Shown: positions 52,465 through 61,371 of the stretch, piece after piece
Layout: each line of letters starts with the position of its first letter
How positions within the stretch are numbered: position 1 is the stretch's first letter
NCBI GenBank assembly: GCA_943372995.1
Contig: CALSAQ010000001.1
Location: 434,001 to 498,000 of the forward strand
DNA length: 64,000 nucleotides
Source: CAJBVG01 sp943372995
GTDB lineage: Bacteria > Bacteroidota > Bacteroidia > Sphingobacteriales > Sphingobacteriaceae
Direction of reading: 5' to 3'
Notes under the pieces: generated by a model
What the model saw: the letters and a program-made list of their open reading frames with translations, nothing else
The model's database searches: none
What the model was told of the DNA's origin: nothing
Translations under genes and position numbers: made by a program

Positions 52465-53710
52465 TCGCTCTAATCGCTTCTACAGGATCCAGATTGGCTG
52501 CGCTTTGTGCAGGCAGATAACCCGACACCACACCAATTACAACAGAAACTGTTAAGCCCAATAAAATATTAGCAAAAGAGAGGAATAAGCCAAAACCCAT
52601 TAAATTAGAAACGAGGGTGACGAGCCATACAAAAAACAAACCAATAGTTCCACCCATCATACAAAGCACAATTGATTCGAATAAAAATTGTAATAAAATA
52701 AAATAATTTTTCGCTCCTAATGATTTTTGAATACCAATAACATTTGTTCTCTCTTTTACAGAAACAAACATGATATTAGCAATACCAAAACCTCCCACAA
52801 GAATAGAAAAACCACCTATTATCCACCCTGCTACATTCACAATTCCGAATAAAGATTCCATTTGTACAGAGAGTATACTCGATTGATTCAATGCAAAATC
52901 ATCTTCTTCTCGAGGGGAAATTCTTCGTATAGATCGAAGATGGTTCTTTAATTCATCATTAAGTTCATCGAGCGTAACACCAGGTTGTGCTTTCACCATA
53001 ATAAACGGTTGATACATATCAGCCCTAACATCCACTAAATTTCGGGCAAAATTAATTGGGACAAGCACCTGATTGTCCATGCTATTTCCTAAAATATCTT
53101 CCCCTTCTTTCTCCACTACTCCTATCACCTTCAATTTCCGACCCATAATTTTTATTTCCTTACCAATGGGGTCGCTGGTTCCAAATAAACCATCGGCTAT
53201 GTTATGACCTACAATGATATAGTTCCTGCCACTGCGCGATTCGTTATAGGTAAAATACCTACCTTTTTCAAACTCCATAGTTCTTACATCTGCAAAATCG
53301 TGGGAAGCAGCTGTAATGTTTACCTGTTCTACGCTATTAGACTTATATTTAATTGTTTTGCCATTAATATCGATTTCAAAAGCCATAGCCTTCACTTTTT
53401 CGGGATCTGCTCTACGATTTAAAGCCTCATAATCGCGATAACTAGGGTTCGGACGATTAAAATATTTCCACCAAGGGTAGTCGCCACCAAATGCCCAAGG
53501 CCATTTTTGTACATAAACAACGTCGTTGCCCAGCTTTTGAACCGACGATTGAACACTGTATTCGATATAATCGACAAAGGTAAAAACCGTTATAATGGTA
53601 AAAATCCCAATTGAAATGCCCAGTAAAGAAAGGAATGTCCTCAACTTGTTAACTATCAAGGCATTGAAGGCAAAGAGAATAGATTCGCGAAAAAGTTTCA
53701 AAAACAGCAT
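52460..53710 (-). CDS. MacB-like ABC transporter permease (FtsX family)
   Basis: 416 residues from ATG 53710. One N-terminal helix (about 20-43), a MacB periplasmic domain (about 45-270) and three C-terminal helices (about 280-305, 330-360, 375-400) ending DPVEAIRAK. These permeases act as mechanotransducers with MacA-like partners, or export peptides. It has no ATPase domain and no ATPase beside it. A TTG at 53716 lies in the -7 box and is rejected. Confidence 0.88.
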   Translation of the reverse strand: MLFLKLFRESILFAFNALIVNKLRTFLSLLGISIGIFTIITVFTFVDYIEYSVQSSVQKLGNDVVYVQKWPWAFGGDYPWWKYFNRPNPSYRDYEALNRRADPEKVKAMAFEIDINGKTIKYKSNSVEQVNITAASHDFADVRTMEFEKGRYFTYNESRSGRNYIIVGHNIADGLFGTSDPIGKEIKIMGRKLKVIGVVEKEGEDILGNSMDNQVLVPINFARNLVDVRADMYQPFIMVKAQPGVTLDELNDELKNHLRSIRRISPREEDDFALNQSSILSVQMESLFGIVNVAGWIIGGFSILVGGFGIANIMFVSVKERTNVIGIQKSLGAKNYFILLQFLFESIVLCMMGGTIGLFFVWLVTLVSNLMGFGLFLSFANILLGLTVSVVIGVVSGYLPAQSAANLDPVEAIRAK

Positions 53711-53713
53711 AAA

Positions 53714-53721
53714 CAAATCTA
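53714..53721 (-). promoter_or_regulatory. TAnnTTTG -7 box of the MacB-like permease
   Basis: Complement TAGATTTG, perfect match, 3 nt before ATG 53710. Confidence 0.55.
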
Positions 53722-53840
53722 GTATTTATCGCTTAAGAATATAGATTGCATAAGTATTTTTACAAAGGCTTCTTAATTTCAATTAATAAAATATATTACT
53801 AACTTCGCCGACTTAAACTTAGCGAATATTAAATTTACAT

Positions 53841-54890
53841 ATGAAACTATCACAATTCAATTTTAACCTACCTGATTCTTTAATTGCATCTACCCCAGCT
53901 AAACAACGCGACGAGTCGAGACTTATGGTTTTGGACCGTAAAACAGGGACCATAGAGCATAAAGTTTTCAAAGATTTATTGGGTTATTTTGATGATGGTG
54001 ACGTTATGATTCTTAACAACACCAAGGTATTTCCAGCACGTATGTATGGAAACAAAGAAAAAACTGGAGCTCAAATTGAAGTATTCTTATTAAGAGAATT
54101 GAACCACGAAATGCGTTTATGGGATGTTTTAGTAGATCCCGCACGTAAAATAAGGGTAGGAAATAAATTATATTTTGGCGACGACGATTTATTAATTGCT
54201 GAAGTTGTTGATAATACAACTTCGAGAGGACGTACCATTCGTTTCTTATTTGATGGTACTGATGAAGAATTCCGTAAGGCTATAGAAATCTTAGGAGAAA
54301 CTCCATTGCCAAAATACATAAAGAGAAAAGCTACTGCTGAGGATAAAGAGCGTTATCAAACAATCTTCGCTAAAGAAGAAGGTGCAGTTGCTGCTCCTAC
54401 CGCAGGATTACACTTCAGTAGAGAATTATACAAACGATTAGAATTAAAAGGAATAGAATTCGCAGAAATTACCTTACACGTTGGTTTAGGTACATTCCGT
54501 TCGGTAGAAGTTGAAGACTTAACCAAACATAAAATGGATTCTGAGCAATTCATTATATCTGAAAAAGCTGCAAACATTGTAAACAAGGCAAACGAAAACA
54601 AAAAACGCGTTTGTGCAATTGGAACAACTAGTATGCGCGCTATCGAGTCTTCTGTTTCTGCAAGTAGAACTTTAAAGCCTGCTAACGACTGGACAAGTAA
54701 ATTCATTTTCCCTCCATACGATTTCAGTATTGCCAACTCTATGGTTACTAATTTCCATACCCCAGAATCAACCTTATTAATGATGGTTGCTGCATTTGGC
54801 GGATACGATTTAGTAATGGAAGCATACAAACAAGCTGTTAAAGAGAAATACCGCTTTTATAGCTATGGAGATGCGATGTTAATCATCTAA
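53841..54890 (+). CDS. queA: S-adenosylmethionine:tRNA ribosyltransferase-isomerase
   Basis: 349 residues. QueA transfers the ribose of SAM to 7-aminomethyl-7-deazaguanine in tRNA to form epoxyqueuosine. Characteristic blocks: YELP-like LIASTPAKQRDESRLMVLDR, FNNTKV-type ILNNTKVFPARM, APTAGLHFSRELY, TLHVGLGTFRSVEV and TNFHTPESTLLMM. Together with queE (15098) it places two queuosine steps in this window. A TAACTTCG box at 53800-53807 is a likely -7 element. ispD starts 6 nt after it. Confidence 0.97.
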   Translation: MKLSQFNFNLPDSLIASTPAKQRDESRLMVLDRKTGTIEHKVFKDLLGYFDDGDVMILNNTKVFPARMYGNKEKTGAQIEVFLLRELNHEMRLWDVLVDPARKIRVGNKLYFGDDDLLIAEVVDNTTSRGRTIRFLFDGTDEEFRKAIEILGETPLPKYIKRKATAEDKERYQTIFAKEEGAVAAPTAGLHFSRELYKRLELKGIEFAEITLHVGLGTFRSVEVEDLTKHKMDSEQFIISEKAANIVNKANENKKRVCAIGTTSMRAIESSVSASRTLKPANDWTSKFIFPPYDFSIANSMVTNFHTPESTLLMMVAAFGGYDLVMEAYKQAVKEKYRFYSYGDAMLII

Positions 54891-54896
54891 AACATC

Positions 54897-55565
54897 ATGA
54901 TAAAAAAATATGCCATCATTGTTGCCGGTGGAAGTGGTTCCCGCATGAACAGCGAGGAACCAAAACAATTCTTACTTCTGCAAGGTAAACCACTAATGAT
55001 GCATACCATCGATAAGTTTGCATTTGATGATATAGATATCATTGTAGTGCTCAATGTCGATTATCACGACCGTTGGTTACAGCTCTGTAAACAGTATGAT
55101 TTTCAAACTCCACATCTACTTGTTAAAGGTGGACGAAATCGTTTCGAATCTGTTAAAAATGGATTAGCTTTTGTAAAGGAAAAATCAATGGTGGCCATAC
55201 ATGATGCGGTACGTCCATTAATAAAAAAACAAACCATTATCAAAGCTTTTGATCAAGCAGAAAATAAAGGAAACGCCGTTGTTGCAGTTCGATCAAAAGA
55301 CTCCATCCGAAGAGTAGAAGGAACTACCTCTCAATCGGTACCACGTGATGAATTTTATTTGGTACAAACTCCACAAATTTTCAGTTCTGAAATATTGAAC
55401 AAAGCATATAAAGCAGAATATAGGAATGAATTTACAGATGATGCTTCAGTTGTAGAACGCCTAGGAACCCCTATTTTCTTAGTAGAAGGCGAACATTCTA
55501 ATATTAAAATTACATTCCCAGAAGACCTCCTTATGGCAGAAAATCTATTCCAAAAAGAGGAATAA
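54897..55565 (+). CDS. ispD: 2-C-methyl-D-erythritol 4-phosphate cytidylyltransferase
   Basis: 222 residues, usual length. It makes CDP-methylerythritol in the MEP isoprenoid pathway. The nucleotide-binding start IVAGGSGSRMNSEEPKQF (basic residues at 16 and 23), HDAVRP near 102 and R154-T162 regions (VPRDEFYLVQTPQ; FTDDASVVE) are present. Co-transcribed with queA. Confidence 0.95.
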   Translation: MIKKYAIIVAGGSGSRMNSEEPKQFLLLQGKPLMMHTIDKFAFDDIDIIVVLNVDYHDRWLQLCKQYDFQTPHLLVKGGRNRFESVKNGLAFVKEKSMVAIHDAVRPLIKKQTIIKAFDQAENKGNAVVAVRSKDSIRRVEGTTSQSVPRDEFYLVQTPQIFSSEILNKAYKAEYRNEFTDDASVVERLGTPIFLVEGEHSNIKITFPEDLLMAENLFQKEE

Positions 55566-55661
55566 GTTATTCATTATTACTACATTCTATTTGTTACTTT
55601 TTTATTAAATTGCAGATGTTATTGACCCACAATAACAAAATACCCAAATATTAAATATTTC

Positions 55662-56438
55662 ATGAAAACTAAACTAAGTATTACAATGGTAATATGCATT
55701 GCGCTGTCGTGTATATTACAATCTTCTGCGTTTGCACAGAACGTAGCCATAAACACTACTGGAAACGCACCAAGTACCTCAGCAGGATTAGATGTTGATT
55801 TCACAAATCGCGGAGTACTAATACCCAGAATTGCATTAACAAATAAAAAGGATTTAAGCACCATTACAGGAGGAACTCCAGCAAACAGTTTATTAATTTA
55901 TAATACTGCTACAGCTGGAACACAACCCTACACTGTGTTTCCTGGATATTATTATTTTTTAGATTCTGTATGGGTACGATTAGCCGACAGAGCTGGTACA
56001 GTAATCTTAACTACCGACCGTACGAACAATAATGCAACTGCAAACACATTGCAAGATGTAACCGGATTAAGCTTTCCTGTGGCCAGTGGGGTGACCTATA
56101 GATTCAAGTTCTTTATTGTTTATACTTCTGCAACTACTGCAAATGGTTCAAGGTGGAGTATAAATGGGCCAGCATCACCCACAAATTTGAACTTCCACAC
56201 TAATTTATCACTTACAACCACTTCTAGGTCTTTTTATGAGGGATTGACTGCTTATAATACACCTTCTAGTTTTAATGCAACTTCTGCCAGCACAACAAGC
56301 AATATTGCAGAGATCGAAGGTATTATTACACCAAGTGCAAATGGTACTGTAATAGCACGTTTTGCTTCAGAAACTGCCAACACCGCAGTTGTAGCTAAAG
56401 CAAACTTATCTTATGTACAATGGGAAATTTTAAAGTAA
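55662..56438 (+). CDS. exported protein, N-terminal repeat of Bacteroidota cell-surface type
   Basis: 258 residues. Signal peptide 1-26 (SSAFAQ) followed by NVAINTTGNAPSTSAGLDVDFTNRGVLIPRI, the opening common to Bacteroidota surface and structural proteins of unknown role. The C-terminal half (about 115-258) is Thr/Ser/Asn-rich and looks like a jelly-roll strand domain ending YVQWEILK. It overlaps the large T9SS protein by one base (TAATG), suggesting both belong together. No enzyme motif. Confidence 0.8.
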   Translation: MKTKLSITMVICIALSCILQSSAFAQNVAINTTGNAPSTSAGLDVDFTNRGVLIPRIALTNKKDLSTITGGTPANSLLIYNTATAGTQPYTVFPGYYYFLDSVWVRLADRAGTVILTTDRTNNNATANTLQDVTGLSFPVASGVTYRFKFFIVYTSATTANGSRWSINGPASPTNLNFHTNLSLTTTSRSFYEGLTAYNTPSSFNATSASTTSNIAEIEGIITPSANGTVIARFASETANTAVVAKANLSYVQWEILK

Positions 56439-58606
56439 TGAAAATCTCAATCTGGATTCAATGTCTAATTATGTTCATGCTCATCCCCATGTTAAACCAT
56501 GCACAAGGGATTAGAATAGAATCAGCAAAACTTGTTTTAAAATCTGGTGTGCATGTATATGTTGATGGTGGTTCCAATGGTGGAATTAATATTCAAGGAA
56601 CTGGATATATAAAATCCATAGATTCTTCAACATTATCTATAGAAGGAAATTATGATAATCAGTCGGATAATGAGGGTATGGTATGGACTGGAAGTTCAAC
56701 GGTAAAATTGGTTGGATCATCTCAATCCATTTCTGGAACAGGGTTAATTGATACCAAATTTTGCCATTTACATTGTGTGGGCGATGGAACGAAAATGACA
56801 CAAACACATGCTCGTATCGACAGTTTAATCAAACTAAATCAATCGCTGATGATTAACTCTTTCACCTTGAGTTTAGGCGGTACTTCATCAGGAAATGAAT
56901 TCATATATGGATCATCAATTTCAAGTATGAAAATACTTAGTGGAGCTAATATCAACATCCGAATGCATCCCGTAAATTCATTTTCAAAGATGTTGAATAA
57001 CTTAACCATTTACACCAACAGTACAATCTCTTTAGGAGATACCATGTATATTAATGGAATCATTAACATGGAAAGCAATACCAATTTAAATACTAACGGA
57101 AAGTTGGTGCTAATGTCGGATGCATCTTCTACTGCTTTTATCAATACACTTACAACAACCAGTCTGATTAATGGTAATGTTGTAGTGCAACGATATATTC
57201 CAGGAGGTAACAATAAAAGAAAATGGCGACTGCTCTCTTCTCCTGTAAATACTAATGGTACAGCCATTCAACTTAACCAGTTTATCGACGATATTTATGT
57301 AACTGGAGTTGGTGGTTCTTCACAAGGATTTGATGATTGTAATGGTTGTAATCCAAGTATTAGAACATATAACGAAGCTATATCTGGAGGGTCTTCAATT
57401 GGATGGACAAATCCTGTTTCCATTACAGATCAACTAAGTACTGCAACAGGTGCAGCCGTTTTTATTAGAGGAAGTAGAAATCTGGCTAATCCATTTTTAA
57501 ATTGGACTGTACCAGATAATGTAACAATCGATTTTATCGGAAATATTAATACAGGTGACATTACTAAAAACTTAAGTTATACGAATACTGGGAACAGCTT
57601 AGGTGATGGATTTAATTTGGTTGGGAACCCCTACCCCTGTGCAATTGATTGGATGGCTGCTAGTGGTTGGACGAGAACCAACATACAGAATTACATGTGG
57701 GTATACAATGCTAACACTGGCACATATGGAGTCATTAGTACAACAGGTGTAAAATCAGGAGATGCAAGCATTACTAGATACCTTGCACCAGGACAAGCAT
57801 TTTTTGTACGCAGCACTTCTTCTGGAGCTTCTATTACATTTTCAGAAAGTGTGAAGACCACAAGTACTCCTTTCAATTTTTTCAAAGGTGTGAGTCCATT
57901 GCCTGTATTAAAAGTGAGTCTGGATTTTAATCAGATTAAACACGACGAGCTTATCTTCGTTTTTGATAGCACCTCAACAACATCGGGCAACGACAATAAC
58001 GATGCGATAAAGTTTATGAATGATAAAATCAATTTATATAGCATCACGAATGATTTAATGCCACTTACGATTAACTACATTCCAACACCTGCTTCAGTTG
58101 ATACCATTAGATTAGCAGTTTGGGATTTTGATACTACCAACGTACAAACCGGAATACATCAATTACATTTTGATAGTTTGGACACTTTGGATCCACGAAT
58201 GAACATTTATTTGCTCGATGAGTATACTTCTACTCTTGTGAATATTAGAACTCAACCGCAGTATGGTTTTGAAATCAGTACAGATGCTAAATCTTACGGT
58301 ACAAATAGATTTAAATTAATTTTCGATATTACTTCAGGTATACAGAATGATGTCCAGTTTAATTTTATTGTATATCCTAATCCAGCAAACGACAAGCTTT
58401 TCACTAAAATCAATTCTTCAACTCTTTCAAATCAGTATTTTGATTTAATCATCAGAAATATTTTAGGTCAAGAAGTAGTGAAACTGGAACGCAAAAGTGT
58501 ACAAGAGTTGGAGGAAATTAATATCAAAGAAATTAACCCAGGAATGTATACCTTATCAATTATACAAGGTAAAAGAGTATACTATAAGAAGTTTATAAAA
58601 GAATAA
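56438..58606 (+). CDS. large surface protein with T9SS C-terminal sorting domain
   Basis: 722 residues from ATG 56438. Signal peptide about 1-24 (NHAQ), a long beta-rich part (about 25-620) and a type A T9SS sorting domain (about 640-722) with FNFIVYPNPANDKLF and the end GMYTLSIIQGKRVYYKKFIKE. It is exported by the Sec system and then through the T9SS, so it is cell-surface or secreted. A longer frame from 56420 begins inside the previous gene and is rejected. No catalytic domain is recognised; an adhesin role is a guess. Confidence 0.85.
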   Translation: MKISIWIQCLIMFMLIPMLNHAQGIRIESAKLVLKSGVHVYVDGGSNGGINIQGTGYIKSIDSSTLSIEGNYDNQSDNEGMVWTGSSTVKLVGSSQSISGTGLIDTKFCHLHCVGDGTKMTQTHARIDSLIKLNQSLMINSFTLSLGGTSSGNEFIYGSSISSMKILSGANINIRMHPVNSFSKMLNNLTIYTNSTISLGDTMYINGIINMESNTNLNTNGKLVLMSDASSTAFINTLTTTSLINGNVVVQRYIPGGNNKRKWRLLSSPVNTNGTAIQLNQFIDDIYVTGVGGSSQGFDDCNGCNPSIRTYNEAISGGSSIGWTNPVSITDQLSTATGAAVFIRGSRNLANPFLNWTVPDNVTIDFIGNINTGDITKNLSYTNTGNSLGDGFNLVGNPYPCAIDWMAASGWTRTNIQNYMWVYNANTGTYGVISTTGVKSGDASITRYLAPGQAFFVRSTSSGASITFSESVKTTSTPFNFFKGVSPLPVLKVSLDFNQIKHDELIFVFDSTSTTSGNDNNDAIKFMNDKINLYSITNDLMPLTINYIPTPASVDTIRLAVWDFDTTNVQTGIHQLHFDSLDTLDPRMNIYLLDEYTSTLVNIRTQPQYGFEISTDAKSYGTNRFKLIFDITSGIQNDVQFNFIVYPNPANDKLFTKINSSTLSNQYFDLIIRNILGQEVVKLERKSVQELEEINIKEINPGMYTLSIIQGKRVYYKKFIKE

Positions 58607-58642
58607 AAAAAAGCATGGATTCTTTTTAATCCATGCTTTTCA
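58605..58642. terminator. bidirectional intrinsic terminator
   Basis: AAAAGCATGGATT (58609-58621) is the exact reverse complement of 58628-58640, with a 6-nt loop; A- and T-tracts on both sides. It ends both the T9SS gene and the convergent DUF2795 gene. Confidence 0.9.
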
Positions 58643-58644
58643 GA

Positions 58645-58866
58645 TTAATATTCGTCTTCATTGAAGAAGAAGTCGTCCTTAGTAGGATAATCGGGCCAAA
58701 TTTCTTCAATATTTTCGTAAGGTTCTCCGTCGTCTTCTAAAGCTTGTAAATTTTCGATTACTTCTACAGGAGCGCCTGAACGAATTGCATAATCAATCAA
58801 TTCATCTTTCGTTGCCGGCCAAGGCGCATCTTCTAAATGTGATGCTAATTCTAATGTCCAATACAT
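58645..58866 (-). CDS. DUF2795 protein
   Basis: 73 residues, acidic, of the DUF2795 family seen widely in Bacteroidota: MYWTLELASHLEDAPWPATKDELIDYAIRSGAP, then a Glu/Asp-rich tail with EEIWPDYP. Function not known to me. A TAAATTTTTAAAC stretch upstream may hold a weak -7 box. Confidence 0.85.
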   Translation of the reverse strand: MYWTLELASHLEDAPWPATKDELIDYAIRSGAPVEVIENLQALEDDGEPYENIEEIWPDYPTKDDFFFNEDEY

Positions 58867-58961
58867 AGTTTAAAAATTTAATATAGTTTCCTATGATTTT
58901 TCCGCAAATCTATAATAAAATAGGATATATCAAACAAGTGTTTAAATGTTTATAAAATTGT

Positions 58962-59516
58962 TTAATTATTCACTCTTGGAATCCATTTATACTCCTCAAC
59001 GTTCAAATCCTTCGCAATTTTACGTGAAAGGGTAAATAAATAATCAGAAAGTCTGTTTAAGTACCTTATACCCATCTCATCAACATAAGATAATTCCGAT
59101 AAATGTACCGTAAGTCGTTCTGCTCTGCGGCATACCACTCTTGCCAAATGGCAAAACGAGACAATAGTATGACCACCCGGTAAAATAAAATTTTTCAATT
59201 CGGGCAGTTCTGCCGTCATTTTATCCATCTCTTGCTCCAAAAAAGTAATGTCTTCTTCGTGCAAATCAGGAATTTTCATTTTCGATTTTTCTGGGTCGGA
59301 AGCCAAAGAAGACCCAATCGTGAATAATCGGTCTTGAATCTCTTTTAAACTTTCTTTATAACTCAAATCAATCTCCTGGTCGCGAATTAATCCTATGTGC
59401 GAATTCAACTCGTCGACTGTGCCATAAGCTTCTATTCTAATGTGGTGTTTAGGAACTCTAACACCTCCGATTAATGAGGTTTGCCCCTTATCGCCAGTTT
59501 TAGTGTATATCTTCAT
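58962..59516 (-). CDS. cob(I)alamin adenosyltransferase (PduO type)
   Basis: 184 residues. It adenosylates cob(I)alamin to the coenzyme form. PduO markers: the ATP loop KTGDKGQTSLIGG at the N-terminus (near 5-17), VDELNSHIGLIRD, and RRAERLTVHL near 131, plus a C-terminal YLNRLSDYLFTLSR. It is downstream of the ABC ATPase gene, 5 nt apart. No cobalamin riboswitch was visible to me upstream. Confidence 0.92.
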   Translation of the reverse strand: MKIYTKTGDKGQTSLIGGVRVPKHHIRIEAYGTVDELNSHIGLIRDQEIDLSYKESLKEIQDRLFTIGSSLASDPEKSKMKIPDLHEEDITFLEQEMDKMTAELPELKNFILPGGHTIVSFCHLARVVCRRAERLTVHLSELSYVDEMGIRYLNRLSDYLFTLSRKIAKDLNVEEYKWIPRVNN

Positions 59517-59520
59517 GTTA

Positions 59521-60240
59521 TTAAATTCTATCTAATACACTAGTAATTTGGGTATTAATTTGATCACTCTCTATTTCTCCATCGCGCATTCTCACTATAC
59601 GGTGGGCGTGCTTAGCAATATCTTCTTCGTGAGTAACTAAAATAATAGTATTCCCTTTGCTGTGAATTGTTTCCAATAAACCCATAATCTCTACAGATGT
59701 TTTAGTATCTAAATTTCCTGTAGGTTCATCGGCAAGTATAATAGATGGGTTATTAACCAAGGCACGTGCAACTGCTACACGTTGGCGTTGCCCTCCTGAA
59801 AGCTCATTAGGTCGGTGAGTTATCCTATTCCCCAAACCAACGCTCTCTAAGGCTTGTGTGGCCTTCTCTGTTCGTTCCGACTTGCTATAACCAGCATATA
59901 CCAAGGGTAATGCTACATTGTCTAAAGAAGTGGATCTTGGTAATAAATTAAAAGTTTGAAAAACGAAACCTATCTCTTTGTTTCTAATCTCCGCAAGCTC
60001 ATTGTCGTTCATTGCGCTTACGTTGGTGCCATTGAGTATATATGTACCTTTTGTTGGGGTATCTAAACAACCTAAAATATTCATTAATGTAGATTTACCC
60101 GAACCAGATGGGCCCATTAATGCAACAAATTCTCCTTTGTATATGGTTAAACTTACAGAACGCAAAGCGTGAATTTCTTCTGCTCCAATAGTATATTTCC
60201 TACCAATGTCCGTAACCTTAATTAGTTCTTTCTTTTCCAT
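59521..60240 (-). CDS. ABC transporter ATP-binding protein (MacB/LolD type)
   Basis: 239 residues from ATG 60240. Walker A GPSGSGKST near 41-49, LSGGQRQRVAVARAL signature, Walker B IILADEPTGNLD, H-loop VTHE. This group drives FtsX-type permeases (LolC/E, MacB, FtsX), of which two lie in this window (3539 and 52460), not adjacent. The TTG at 60243 is rejected for the ATG. Confidence 0.92.
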   Translation of the reverse strand: MEKKELIKVTDIGRKYTIGAEEIHALRSVSLTIYKGEFVALMGPSGSGKSTLMNILGCLDTPTKGTYILNGTNVSAMNDNELAEIRNKEIGFVFQTFNLLPRSTSLDNVALPLVYAGYSKSERTEKATQALESVGLGNRITHRPNELSGGQRQRVAVARALVNNPSIILADEPTGNLDTKTSVEIMGLLETIHSKGNTIILVTHEEDIAKHAHRIVRMRDGEIESDQINTQITSVLDRI

Positions 60241-60314
60241 CAAAATATTTTTTTTGAAATTAAGATATTGATTGAGTTAATCACAAAAGAACTCGTAACA
60301 ATTCATATACAGAA

Positions 60315-60608
60315 CTATTTTTGTTCTATGACCTTTGGAACCCTAAAATAATCAGAGTCTTTTTTAGGTGCATTTCTCAAAGCGTCTTCGTGGGTAATGT
60401 CTTGCTTCACTTCATCAGCTCTAAATACATTCTTCTCATCAGTCATATATATCAATGGAGCAACATTACTGGTATCCACTTCATTTAACGACTCCATGAA
60501 ACTCAAGATGTTATTTAGGTCCTGTTCAATCTTTTCTTTTTGTTCATCCTGAAATTCTAATCGAGCAAGGTGTGCTATCTTGTCGACTAAATCTTTATCT
60601 ATTTTCAT
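60315..60608 (-). CDS. gatC: Asp/Glu-tRNA amidotransferase subunit C
   Basis: 97 residues, usual length. GatC is the small stabilising subunit of GatCAB; gatB is at 26670 in this window. Signatures: LVDKIAHLARLEF and the DLNNILSFMESLNEVDT block. It overlaps the end of plsC by 14 nt. Confidence 0.93.
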   Translation of the reverse strand: MKIDKDLVDKIAHLARLEFQDEQKEKIEQDLNNILSFMESLNEVDTSNVAPLIYMTDEKNVFRADEVKQDITHEDALRNAPKKDSDYFRVPKVIEQK

Positions 60609-61335
60609 TTTTGTTTAATTTACTATCTATTAGTTCGAATACTCTTTTGCTTAGGGCTTCTACATCTTCTGTCGAAGATAAGCCTTTTGTTTCAATTGGA
60701 GCATGGAAATATGCCCTCATTGTACCAGGTTTTGAACCACCTTTTAGTCCGCTACCCCTCATTAATTCATAATTATTTATAAAAGTAACCGGTAAAATAG
60801 GCACTTGTGTATCTACAGCTAATTTGAAGGCGCCTGTTTTAAACTCCGACATGTGTGGAGGGTTTTTAGACATAGTACCTTCTGGGTATAAGATTAAGCT
60901 TACCCCTTTATTGATGTTTTCTTCTACTTTTTTTAATGCTCTATACCCTGCTATTCTACTTGAACGATCGACAGGTACATCTATCGTTTGAAAGAATAGC
61001 TTTAACACGGGATGTTTTAAAAGTTCTACTTTACCCATAAAGTGATAATTCCCTGAAATCATGGTACATATCACTGGTGTATCTAAATATGAGGTATGAT
61101 TAGTAACAATCACCATCGTTTTATTAAAATCCACTGGGACTTCAAACTCAGTTTTATATCGATATAGACCCAAAACAAAGCCAATATCGCACCATATTTT
61201 CCTCAAGCGGGCAACTTTATGATATCTACTTTCTTTTCTTGTATAGTAATAGAATAAAGGGTACATGATAAAAAATATAATGGCTACCCAAAACATATAC
61301 CATACAAAATGTGCTTTTTTCAATATCAATTTCAT
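60595..61335 (-). CDS. plsC: 1-acyl-sn-glycerol-3-phosphate acyltransferase
   Basis: 246 residues. A membrane segment near 10-30, then HX4D motif NHTSYLDT near 79-86, a GxxFIDR-like VPVDRSSRIAGY block, and YPEGTMSKNP near 151-160. It makes phosphatidic acid. A TATTTTTA box at about 61341-61348 (complement) with one mismatch is its likely promoter, back to back with that of trpS. Confidence 0.9.
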   Translation of the reverse strand: MKLILKKAHFVWYMFWVAIIFFIMYPLFYYYTRKESRYHKVARLRKIWCDIGFVLGLYRYKTEFEVPVDFNKTMVIVTNHTSYLDTPVICTMISGNYHFMGKVELLKHPVLKLFFQTIDVPVDRSSRIAGYRALKKVEENINKGVSLILYPEGTMSKNPPHMSEFKTGAFKLAVDTQVPILPVTFINNYELMRGSGLKGGSKPGTMRAYFHAPIETKGLSSTEDVEALSKRVFELIDSKLNKNENR

Positions 61336-61359
61336 GCGCTAAAAATAATCAAATTTTAG

Positions 61360-61367
61360 TACTTTCG
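61360..61367 (+). promoter_or_regulatory. near-consensus -7 box of trpS
   Basis: TACTTTCG (one mismatch to TAnnTTTG), 4 nt before ATG 61372. The plsC start is only 36 nt away on the other strand. Confidence 0.45.
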
Positions 61368-61371
61368 GCGA

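Noticed and set aside
54013..54829. Long minus-strand frames inside queA
   Set aside because: Antisense shadows of a conserved enzyme.
58867..59000. Cobalamin riboswitch near the cobalamin adenosyltransferase gene
   Set aside because: This gap is downstream of the gene; upstream lies an ABC gene 5 nt away and I see no conserved B12-box.
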